This document shows, in pieces, positions 24,722-36,500 of a stretch of 64,000 bases of DNA. Where the stretch lies: positions 310,001 to 374,000 of the forward strand of contig WFMF01000056.1 of NCBI GenBank assembly GCA_011033025.1, written 5' to 3'. A program made the translations under genes and the position numbers. Position 1 is the stretch's first letter; every line of letters begins with the position of its first letter. Origin of the DNA: Beroe forskalii (Eukaryota > Ctenophora > Nuda > Beroida > Beroidae). The notes below the pieces were generated by a model. The model was not told where the DNA came from, made no database searches, and was given only the letters and a program-made list of their open reading frames with translations.

Positions 24722-25604
24722 ATATTCCGCACTGGATAATAGTTCATTTTCTTTGTGTCGACGCGAAACACCGGAGTCAAATTGTGCACTACTGCAATGA
24801 GCATGCATCTGCTATAGGCAAAGGCTGCACTACTCGCTATACTGTTTTTCAATTTCAACTCTCTGTCGACAGTCGAAAAGTTTGTATATATGTAGGTAAC
24901 TGTAAGGTGTCATTAATTAAATATCGTTCTCTACACCTTATAGATGTGTCATTAGATGTGTCGTAATCGAACATAATATCAGCATTTAAGACGTGAACTG
25001 AAACAATCTTCATTGACATTTGATGGAAAGATTGAAGTAGGTTTGAACAATATTTACATAAAATCACAGACTGATATGAGATATCACTGCAGGATAGTTG
25101 ATACCAATAATTGAGGATAATTGATATCGAAATAATCGATTTCTTGTATCTTTGTATCCAGATTTCTCCAAATATTATTGAAAGATAATTTTGAATAATG
25201 ATGATCATTTTAATCAATGCAAATCTAATCATTAATCCTTTCAAGAAGTATGCGGAAATGAAACTCATTGCGGAAATTAAACTCATCATTAAAGTGGACG
25301 GAAGACGGATTCTGGGGGTTTTTCAATTCAAAATAGTTTTGCTATAAGGCATCAAATGTACCAACCGTGATATTGAAGGTGAGGGAGTTTTCCTTATTGC
25401 GCAATTACATGAGTGAAATGTATAAATGTTGAGACCATTGCATCCACATTGGTTTATTAAACCTTTATTAAATGGCTTTAAATATTTTGACATCAGATTA
25501 AAACATCTACTATTTTGAATTCTGCCCTCTAAAACTGTCCATACAAAACGCTAGATGAATATAAAAGTCTGATTTTCTACAGTTCTGCCACATTCAGCAG
25601 CTGT

Positions 25605-28600
25605 TCAGGGTGTTTTCTGTGCTGCCAGAACCCTCATGTTCTGCCGGATGAAGTTCTTCTTGACCCCCGGACTGGTTTGAGGGACTTTCTGAGGCGTGGT
25701 GGTCACTCCAACCGGCACGCTGAACGCTGGGCTCTGACCCTGGACCACATATGTCCACTGGTTGTCTGGTGTCTGCAGGGGAAAAGGAAATGAATTTAAT
25801 GTGTGTATGAGGGTTATAAACATGAAATAAAGCTTTAATCTGCGGAACAGAAAATTTACAGCGAGACACAAGACGGTAATGAACGACCCTTCTCAGCAGC
25901 ATCTCTCACCTGAATTACGAGTTTAGCGTTGTGTATCTTATCTCTCACCTGAATTACGAGTTTAGCGTTGTGTATCTTATCTCTCACCTGAATTACGAGT
26001 TTAGCGTTGTGTATCTTATCTCTCACCTGAATTACGAGTTTAGCGTTGTGTATCTTATCTCTCACCTGAATTACGAGTTTAGCGTTGTGTATCTTATCTC
26101 TCACCTGAATTACGAGTTTAGCGTTGTGTATCTTGCCGTAGAGGGTGGGTTTGTACGCCACACAGATCAGTGTCCCTTCAGTGCCCAGAGGTAGGAGTTG
26201 TCCTGTGGCCGGGTACACTCTGAAGTCGGGATCAGATCCCTTCTCCAGGAACGCTTCGTACGGGACACCGGCACTGAGGGGCGAGAGGGATTAGCTCACT
26301 TGGTAACTTCAGTCATTATCATGTGATTAGATGAACTATATGGTTCTCGAACTCGCTATCATAAAAGTTTTAAATAGCTCTCGCGGATATCGTGCTTCGT
26401 GCCATAGCATTGAAATAATTTAAACTTGATTTGTAGATCTGTCTAAGAAAAAGATTACTTCCCAATGAACGAGTGAATGTTAAAAAAGTGAGACGAAATA
26501 GTACTAACTTGGTGAGACTGTTGAGGCGCATGCCGACTACTGAGTCCTTGTGAAGACCTGAGGCCCGGATGACGATGGTATCGTCAGGATCGGCTGGGAG
26601 GGAGTGGATAGTGAAGGGGAACACCCACTTCCCTCCCTCAGAGCTGCAGACCGTCAGGTTCACGGTCTTCTTGACAGTTTGTTAGCCATCAGTTTTAATG
26701 GATCGCAGTAAAACAGTAAAACTCATATCAGAGCCATCATAAAGAGATACGGGATCGGACCGTCATAATTTGAACATTTTAACAATTTCAAGCGCACGAT
26801 TAACTAAGTTTTTAAGTTTATCACCACAGCAGTTGACCTTCTTGACGGGTTTCCCAGGTGCAAACACCAGAGTATAAGTGATTAGCTCCAGCCCTGGGGG
26901 CAGTATAGCAGACGTTGAGCAGTGCTGAACAGTCAACAGACTCGTCTCATCTACAGAGAAAGTGAACTCTTTGCTGGAGGCCGTCTTAGTCCATCCCTCC
27001 CTCAGCTCACTGGGTGTTTCCCTGATCGTAGCCTCGGTGTACTTGGTTTTGGGAGAGGGTTGTACTGCGTTAGTGTCAAGCAGGATCTCCATAAAGCATT
27101 CCTTGCGTTCCTTAGCCTTGCAGCTGATCACAGGGGCTTGGTAGCCCTTGCTAACGTTAAACACCGGCGTTCCTGAGTGATAAGCACTGATTAGAGGGGT
27201 TCCGCACGTCCTTGATTGAAATAAAAGTATCTTTAATTCTCAAGAATCCTCCCAGTATCCAAGAAATTCCTCCCATTAGCACTGCTAACCATGCTATTAA
27301 TTAATCTTGGAAAGTGAGGCCGATTTGACACCCACCTTTGACAGGGAACTGCCACTTGACTCCCACCTTTGACAGGGAACTGCCACTTAACGCCCACCTT
27401 TGACAGGGAACTGCCACTTAACGCCGTCTAGTGGACTGTCCTCTTCCACCACTTCCACCACAATGTGAGCGGCAGCGTGGATCATGTTGAGGGGTTTGAA
27501 GGTGAAGGGCAGCTCGAGAACCCCTCGCTCTGTCACCGTGATGGGACTGTCTTCCTTCACCAGCAGCACGAACAGCTCCTCTGATAGTGGGGTTGGAGGG
27601 GGTGATTTGAAGGGAATATCAAAATAATGAAATACATGAAAATAATGAAGCCAAAATCATAAAAGTGGCAGTATCTGCAAGGTTTGATCCACAGCAAAAC
27701 CTGACTGATTTTATTAACCTTCCAACTTTTTAAGCAATGTAAAAAACTGGAGAAGTCCCCAATGAGCTTGCATTGCACGTTGATGGGCTGGTTGAGAGGG
27801 TTCTTGAAGGGCAGCAGGGTTTGGGTGACTTCTCCCAACGGGCAGGATATGTTGAGTGGCTCCATGATGGAAAGACACGACCTTGGACAATGAAGATCAA
27901 GCTGAAGGGTATGAATTTGCCATGATTTCGATGTAGCTGCAATACTTAGGTATCTTACTACTTATAATTCTTCCTCATATATAAATATATAAATAAATAA
28001 ATAAATATATCTGTCTGTCCGGTGGCTTATATATAGCCACAGATTTTTCTGACACCACTCAGTACCCAATCAAGCATGCCGATTACCCATGATCGGAATG
28101 TTCATACCAGAGTACCAGTGACGTTTGACACCACCTGACATATAGACATCACATAGAGGAGTAGGCACACCCGATTAAAATATGACCTCATCACTGATAA
28201 GAACTACAGTAATGCATTATACTGTTATACTGTACGAATTGCTGAAGCGAAAAAATTGTGAACGATGGCCAGAGGCCATGGGTCCTGCTAGTACTTATAA
28301 TTTATTCAAAAGTAGGATGTTTCAATGATATTTCCTCTCATAAAAACTTTCTCAACCAAAGATGGAAATCACAAAACAATTCCTTCCTCATATCTGTATC
28401 CCCAATCCCCATTCCTAGCTGAGGACTGGAGAACTCCATGGTGCAAGCCTGGTTGTCTCCGAATGACAGGTCGGAAGGAATGAAAGTCACCTCCACCTCA
28501 ATACTGCTACCCCCTGGAACCGCCACCTTCTTCTGACTGTGCAGGATGAAGTGGGAGGGGTTGGAGAGGGTGATGTTAACCAGGGAGGTGTCCGGGGTCT

Positions 28601-31600
28601 CGTTCTTGATGGGGATCTTGGTACGCGCTGTCTTACCCAGCTCAGCCACCATGTGAGGTAGAGCTACGGGTCTGGGTTTCTCAGCGTTCAGCTTCAGCTC
28701 GTACCAGAACTCTCCTGAGGGGCAAGGAGTGAGATGTTATATATGCTACAACTCTTCAATCTTCATATAGTGGCAGTATTGCCGATGATACAGTATTCGC
28801 AGTTCATCAGCATCTATAATTCTCCTCTAAAGGGTACGCTACGTTCCAATTTCAATGCAGACTCCTGATATATTAGCAGTCCATATATAGACGAATTATG
28901 AGTGTACAATGCATTCTGCTACTCCCAATTAGTGTCTTAACGCAGCACCCTATCTCCATGCAGACTCTCCTAGTTCCTTGCTGAGGAATACCACTTTCCC
29001 CGCGCTCTTGCCAATGAAGTGAGGTTTGTAGAGTATCTCGTAGCTGGCTTCAGTCCGGGGTCCCACTTTGACTGTAGGAGCCCCTGAGACCCCCTCCCCT
29101 TCCAGGGTCACGTAGAACACCACCAAGGTATCCGTGGGGTTCGAAATGGACAGCTGTGGAGGTGGACCGTATGTCAGAGATAAACACGAAATTCGAAAAG
29201 CTGAGCAGTCTATTTGAGCTTCTATCTGCCTGGTTTCTAGCTTGACATTGGAGTGATAGGTTGGCAGGCGTTAATCTTTCCAGGAAAAAAGATACTCAAA
29301 ATTCTGTTTGCCAACAGTATACTCCATGGGACCCAATATCATTATCAAATCAATGTGAAGCAATATACCAACCTCCAACGTAAGAGCTTTCTTAGCCTCG
29401 CAGAAGAGGTCCACGGTTTTCTCCGGGGGAGGCGGATCCACGATCACCTCAATAGCGTACCAGACACTGTGTGACTCCGTGGTGTTGCTGCTGACACTCT
29501 CCCGACCTGCAGGCGGCAAAATACCGGTTACAGTTTCTCAATGAATCCGGTTATGGTAAGGCAAAAAGTTTAGGTTTAACAGTTTTTTGGATACGGTCAA
29601 GGTAAACCGACTATTCCTTTAAACGGCTAATAATTGCAAAATAAATATGTTCGGTTACGGTTTCGGTTAGCTAAAAACGCCTCGTTAACCGGTTAATCGG
29701 TTTCGGTTGTTCCCAATTCCTACCTGCAGGGGACCCAGGAGCTCGCATGGACTCGAAACTAAAGACCCCCGAGTAGTGGCCCTGTTTGATGGGGTACGCT
29801 GTTATCTCGTAGGGGGCAGAGATGCCGCCCTCAATCGTTATCTCGTGCAGTCCCACGATGCAGTCCATGTCAGTAAACGCCTGGGGAGGTAGGAGTTGGG
29901 AGGGGAGATATGAAGTAATAAGTAGCAAACAATTAAGAATTCTAGTAGTATCCTAACTTCAATCTTTCAATCTGTACCGATAGAATGTTAGGTTTTATAT
30001 CGATGAAGTTGAAGCAATGACGGCAAAACCAGCGTAACAAGCAGCTGTGTGACAGATCAAAAAATCCATTAATTTTCAGCGATGTTACAAATAAAACTGA
30101 GCACTCTCATTTTTATGAAGATTTTCTCTAAATAAGAAGCTCCTAGACACCTAGTAAATGCCTGGAATGTCTTCCTTCTCTCGGATGGGTTATGGACGTA
30201 GACAGTATGTGAAGACTTCTGTCTGGCGTGACACCTCAGTGTCACTGTTTCTTGGGGCAGGGGCTTGAGTCCTGTGCCCGTTAGTCTGAACTTGTGCACG
30301 GTCCCGTTAGCCACATTCGTCAGCGTCAGCTCACCCTGAAATCATAAGAAGTTAGTTCAGAGAGCTATCAGCAAAACAAATACGAGTACAGCCAGACGGG
30401 AGTATTTGTGATCGATTATTTGCTTTTCAAGTCCTTTGGCCTTGTTATTATTCATAGCATTAAAGTGAAAAGCTCAGTACCTCGATTTCGCCCTGGTAGA
30501 GGGGTTTGAACATGAGGGGGTAGAGGGTGGTGGTAGCAGACTTAGCCACCATGGTCGGGGGTCCGAAGTAGGCATCACCCTCAATTACAGCAGATAGGTT
30601 CCAATCGTACTGTGTCTCATTAATCTGGAGAACACGAGTTTGGGTTAGTGATCTTACAGATGCAGGTTCTATGTGTGAAGATTGGAGATATCATGCGAGG
30701 CTTATAAAGATATTCGATAGGATTCAAAACATTTGAGGACACCGTGGTACTATTTTCTGTGCAGTGAATAACACAACTCTTTCTTATTTGATTGACGACC
30801 CTGCAAGCCCCCCATTAATGATAGGTATCTCTTGTACAACACTCTGCATGGCCGGTGAACTGAACAGTATTTCAGCCTGAGTGGTGCTGGGAGTGCAGGT
30901 TATCTCAAGTTCAAACACTCTGATGTCATTACTGTTAACCAGAACCACTTTAGCAGGGTAGAAACCTTGTCCGTCAGCCTGCGAAGAGAGGAAAATTTGT
31001 TGAACCAATAGAATACACCAGACATTAATTTCATTGACAGCATGTATCATTGTATCACGCAAAATATTGACAGATAATATTTCATAATTATGATATCTCA
31101 GTGAAATACAGCGATTTGAAAGTTTATCAAACAATCCGTACCTTGAAAGAGAAGGGTAGTTTAGCCCCCACAACTGGGTCTATGGGGATGATTTCAGGGA
31201 ACTCGAAGTGCTTGCTGTTGGAGTGGACTTTGAAGAAGGCAGTGTCGTCAGGCTGGGTGGTCTCCTTCACACCTGCTCCCTCAAGACATGCCAAACTGGC
31301 ACTAGCCAGAGTGCCAGTCAGCTTACGTCTCCGAATCTGAGTTAGATGGTTATAGAGTGCGAGTTGGAGGTAGAGTAATTGTACTGACTTACTGGAGAAG
31401 GTCTTGAGTTTCATTTGGATATATTAATTTCAGCTTTCCTCAAATATTACATGATTAGAACTACTTACCTCAATGTCGCTCATCCTGTGTTGCGCTGTTT
31501 CAATGAGAGCTGCAACTTTCTGGGGGTTCTCAGCAGGAACGAGGATCACTTCGTGAAGTTCCTTGTCGGGATCACACCGGTACCTCGTCACTATGTCACT

Positions 31601-33510
31601 TCCTGAAGAGACATTCTCTGATTCCCATAACAATGCAGTGATGTTCTGAATGTATTTGTTTTGGTTGGTCTTACGACGCGATCGTCGTACGACTTTTTTT
31701 GTGAAACAGATGCGCAGATTTCCAATTTGCACGCGCGCCGTGGGAATTTTATTTTAGTCTAAACAACTAATTGCTTACTTGTTAGTAATGATTTATAATT
31801 TCATTCCTGATCAATGTTGGTTGATAAGGCCGAACGAAGGGTTTAACCTCTAGCCGTAAGCCGATATGAGTTATAAGAATCGTAGCAGATGCCAATACCT
31901 GAACCAATGATGTCCTTTCTGAGCTTGTCAACTGGAGAGTTGAGACGGATATTCTTCTTTTTCTTAGAAATCGCCAGTGGTTCGGGGTAAAGTCCTGTGC
32001 CTTCAATGTTCTGAGGAGGTTTGATAGATGTGGGTTGGTAACAATGGAAATTTCAAAAGGATGGGAGAATACTATATCCCTCTTATCTGGGTATCGAAAT
32101 CCAAGAAATCATCGTGTCAAAGGTGAAGAATCCTCGGAACTATTGATGATTGACAGGTGTCCTTATTAAGTTTCCCTACCTGGATGAACTCTCCAACTCC
32201 AGGACAGGAAAAGAGCAGAGCACAGTTCCTGAGTCCAGGGGAAAGTGGCAGGAACTCCATTTCCAGTGTAGCAGTTCCCCCGGGAGCTAGCTCCACTGTG
32301 GTGTCAGTACACCAGAAGGAGGAGGGGGAGTTGGAGGGAACTACAGCTGGAAAGGGGGAGTTAGAGGGGAATTAAACGTAGAACTAGAGTTCTGGAGACA
32401 AAGAAGATCAATCATAAAGCTCCTCGTTCAAGAACTAAACAATAAACGCATACCTGTATTCGGATCGAATGTTCCGATTGTAGTCTGCGAAGCAGAGGCG
32501 CAGCTTTGTGTTTTCTTCTTCAAACCTTCCTTCCAACCCTTACTCTCCACCAGCACAATCTGTAAAGGATCAATGATGTTAAATAGTGCTCCACAATTAG
32601 CAAGTTTATTGTTCAGACCCTCAAGATATACATCCAGGTTTGGAACTCGTAAAAAGTGGCAATTAACTTGAGATTGCTAGGATTAACTATCAATTTGAGA
32701 TTACTAATTACAGATCCATATCTCAACATTTACCTTGAAAGTTCCCCCACCCACAAGAGGGTTGGTAATGTTGAGAGGGAAGCGCTGTGTCTTGTACACC
32801 GGACTCTCCACGTGGTGCGTACTCACAGGGAGAGATGGTTAATGGCAGGTCCAAGAGAATATTGTAACATGGAAAAACAGCTGTTGCTGAAATTGCTAAG
32901 TAGTTATGGATACGTAAAATTTTTAACAAAGTAGCAGCACGTGTTCATGAAATTGTCTACAGATCTTAAAAACCACAACATAAAACAACCAGATAAGAGC
33001 AGTACATACCACAGGGAGAATGTCGTTGACGATGGATTGCAGAGTGAACACCAGAGTATTGCCGCACGCCAGACCAGTTCTCCGTGACACCAGTACTAGA
33101 GCCCCCTCGCAGGGGTGTAACCAGTTACTGGCGAACCGGACCTTCACCAGTCCGTGGGAGTTAGCTCCGATCTGGGGTAGGAGTAAGGTAACAGGCTCAC
33201 TCTTATGGGAGGTTGACAGTTGTCGCTATGAGGGGTTTGTTAAACTGTAAACATGCTATCTTAGATTTATTCAGCCTTCTTGGAGATGACAGTTTGTAGA
33301 AATAGTGCAAAGTGTGACTAGTGACTACCCACTTTTCTCTATCCACTTACAGATAGTGAGTTAGGTTGCACAGAGAATGACTTCCTATCCTCTCCCACGA
33401 TGGAAATGTTGTAAGATATCGGCTTGTTGGAGGGGTTCTGAATCTTCAGCTCTTTGAATACAGGCTGGTGTAAAGCACCCTCGAAGTTAACAGCAGTCTT
33501 AGGCTTGTAA
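25605..33510 (-). CDS. CFAP47: CFAP47 C-terminal exon block (about 21 exons)
   Basis: Well-bounded exons: 33010-33171, 32734-32805, 32454-32559, 32180-32346, 31899-32010, 31469-31602, 31142-31336, 30800-30978, ~30481-30624, 30151-30335, 29724-29880, 29373-29506, 28966-29153, 26825-27172, 26105-26273 and 25605-25772. Approximate ones: 33351-~33510, ~28380-28714, ~27720-27883, 27398-~27579 and 26509-~26675. Landmarks are IQNPSNKPISYNISIVGEDRK, TNPLVGGGTFK, KFRLTGTGLKPLPQETV, NPTDTLVVFYVTLEGEGVSG, GLHKDSVVGMRLNSLTK and GTLICVAYKPTLYGKIHNAK. The last exon ends VKKNFIRQNMRVLAAQKTP and TGA at 25605, matching the family's C-terminal 'NF-RQNM' tail. Poly(A)-type AATAAA (TTTATT on the plus strand) follows near 25450-25470. 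Confidence 0.85.
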
Positions 33511-36500
33511 TGAAATGAAGCATTAAAGAAGTTGAAGTGTTTTTCAAGGCAGAAAACGACTGTTAATTCAAATTCCATCAAAATATCACATGTGTTCGGT
33601 ACCAAGAGTGGGAATTTTCCATTCTCCATTGGAACAACTCACTTGTATTGGGAGAGATTTTCCAATCTCATTTGACTTTAAACTCACTTGTATTGTGAGA
33701 GATTTCCGCTATATCTTCATTTAAAACTTACTTGTATTGAGGGAGGGTGATGTAGAGGTGGGTCATGAAAAGGAGCATGTTGATGGCGTTAGGCTGCATG
33801 ATGTCCGTGGGGTGGATATCGTAGTCTATTCCCAAAGTCCGGAGGGCGTGGATGATAGAGAGAGCGTTATGGAAACACTCCTCAGGACTCCGTACATTCA
33901 GGTACATGTCGGAGAAGTGTAGCTTCACCTGCAACAGGGGAGAGATGTTAGAAAGAGGATTGGCAATTGAAAACCTCTAAAAACTAGATATCGTGCCCAT
34001 TGCAGTCTTTAAAACTATCGTCAACTTAAACGTTTTTTAAGAAAACATGAGTTCATCCACTTCATTTAAAACTCCAAGCAGACATTCAAACTCACGAGGA
34101 ATGGGCAGTAAGCGGAGAGAAGGAAGCTAGGACCAGTCCATCCAGGAGGTCGTTATCAAAGGACACAATCCACCGGGTTGGGGGTGGGCTGTCTGCCCAG
34201 ATGACCTTCCTCTGAGCCTCGTAGTGGTGGGACAGCCAGGAGAGAAGGGTACGCTCCTCCGTGCTGTACACCGATCTAGCCAGGCTGAAGGATGGAGTGT
34301 GCAGGAGTTAGAACTTATTGGGCTGCAGTGTACAGTTCTAAAGGAAGAAATAAGAATATTGGTTATTTCCATGGGGAGAATAACAATTGAAGGGTCGAAA
34401 CAAAGTTTGGGGGTTAGGATGGATGGATAAATTGAGAGCAGTGCATGATTTGACAATTAAACCAAGTTGTTAATTATGGGTGTATAAACTTACGATTTGT
34501 AAGCGTTGGAGTTAATTTGAAGGGTCTTTGAAGGCTTGACCTTTACCAACACAAACACTTTAGCAAGTTGAAGGACCAGATCAACCCAAGCCTGAAGGTT
34601 ATTGTGAAAGAATGAATAACATACAGTATTTCGAATTATCTGATCAAAGAAATCAGGACATCTTGAAGTGATGAGCCTAACAGCAGGCTGGAATATGCCT
34701 AGTTGGTCTCAGTGTTTATTCACCTGGCTGGAGTACTTTTCATGTCTCATGAGGAGATCAGCCTCACTCTCTGCAGGGTTCCCATTCTCGTAGTTAGACA
34801 GGTGGGACCACAGAGCAGAAAGTCGGAGGGACTGAAGAACCACTCTGCTTTCACATGCGTCAGCTTAGCTCCCTGGACTCTCAGGAAATGAAATGACCAT
34901 CAGTATTCATCGAATTTGCATCGAGATAATTTGTCCAAAAAGCGCGAGATATGTATTATGTCGTTGATCGAAGGAAAGTTAAATCAATTCAAACATTTCA
35001 TCAGTTAAGAGTATTCTTATAGACGAATTGCTCTCAGATGATACCTCAGGAAAGTGAGCATGGTGTTGAGTTGCCAGTGAAGCAGCTTGACTCTCTCCTG
35101 GGCGTTGTTAGGGATGGGAGGGTTGAGTGGGATGCCAGGTATTGCTCTACCACACAGGTTCTGAATTAGCTCAAAGACACTCTTCCTCTTACCTCCGTCA
35201 TTCGTTACCTGGGGTAGTAGTGTTGGTATCACAGATTGGCATATCACGTGATAACTCATTCTTTTGGCCATGAATATTTATAATTCAGTGAAGGATCCCA
35301 GGATGAAATCTAGAGAATAGCTAAACCCACTTCTCTCAGTCAATGCGAGTAAACATTTCTTATTCATTCCTGAGACTTAATAAACTCACAGTTCCCTTCT
35401 TGAGCAGCACAGTCTGTGAGATAGTGTGAGGTATAGCCACGGGGTTGGGCAGGTTAGACCACCCCATCTGGGAAATCCACCGCTCCGCACTGTTCAGAAC
35501 TTGGAGCAGGAAGCCTTCCTCCTCCTTCAACTCGTCATCTTCTTCGTCTTCCTTCTCAGGGAGGAGGGATATCTGTTAGAGTGGAAGATAACTCAGAGAA
35601 ATACGTCTAAGAATGTAATGGTTTTGGAAGAAAATTTCACAAAAGAAAGATGGTTAAGTTGTCAGAAAATAGAGATTTCTTTTATGCATAATCATTCAAA
35701 ATAACCATAAAACGCGTATTTAGAATGAATCACCACCTGACTATCTGATCCGCTAACCTCAGCGACAGCTTGGGTTTTGAGGGGTGTCACGTAGGCCCTA
35801 AACGCATTCTTAGCTCCGTCTCTGAGACTGAGCGTTGATGCTGGGGTGTAGAGAGGGGGAGCAGACTCGCAGTGTTGTCCGGGAACCGCAGACAGCAGGG
35901 AGACAGTCGAGGGGGTGGCAGTCGGAGGGGTATACTGTTGGGAGAAGGGTTAGTCGAGGTGGTGGCAGGGAGGGGTTAGTGGGTCTAGAGGGGGGCAGTC
36001 GGAGGGGTATACTGAGGGTGAGAGGGGGTTAGGTGAGGGGGTGGCAGTCGGAGGGGTGTACTGAGGGGGAGGGGGTTAGTCTAGATGGGTTCTACAGAGG
36101 GTAGAGAGTGTTAGTCTAGATTGGGTGTACTGAGGGGGGTGGGTTAGTAGATAAAGATAGGGGTGTAAATTGAGGGTTTCCTAAGAAGGTCAAAAGATGG
36201 AGGATTTCAATTGAGGAAAATACAATCAGCGCATAGTGCTAACCTGTTGGGTATACTCAGTTTCTCCAGACAGCAGATGGAAGCGAGGATTGGAGTTGAC
36301 GAATGGGTAGTTGGTTAGCAGGCAATTGTCTGACGTACCCGTGACAGAAACGGAGAATCTAGCAAAAACAGAGTGCTAGTGTTTTTAACTGAACGATAAG
36401 AAATCGTGAGATAAGAAAGAGTCAACGACTGATCAGAAAAGACAGATTTGGTGGCAAAATAAATATCAACTTTAGGCACGAAACTTACATTTTTCCGAAT

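Noticed and set aside
25931-26194. Plus-strand ORF with repeated YLISHLNYEFSVV
   Set aside because: It is the antisense of the 39-bp in-frame array. The minus-strand reading continues a conserved exon.
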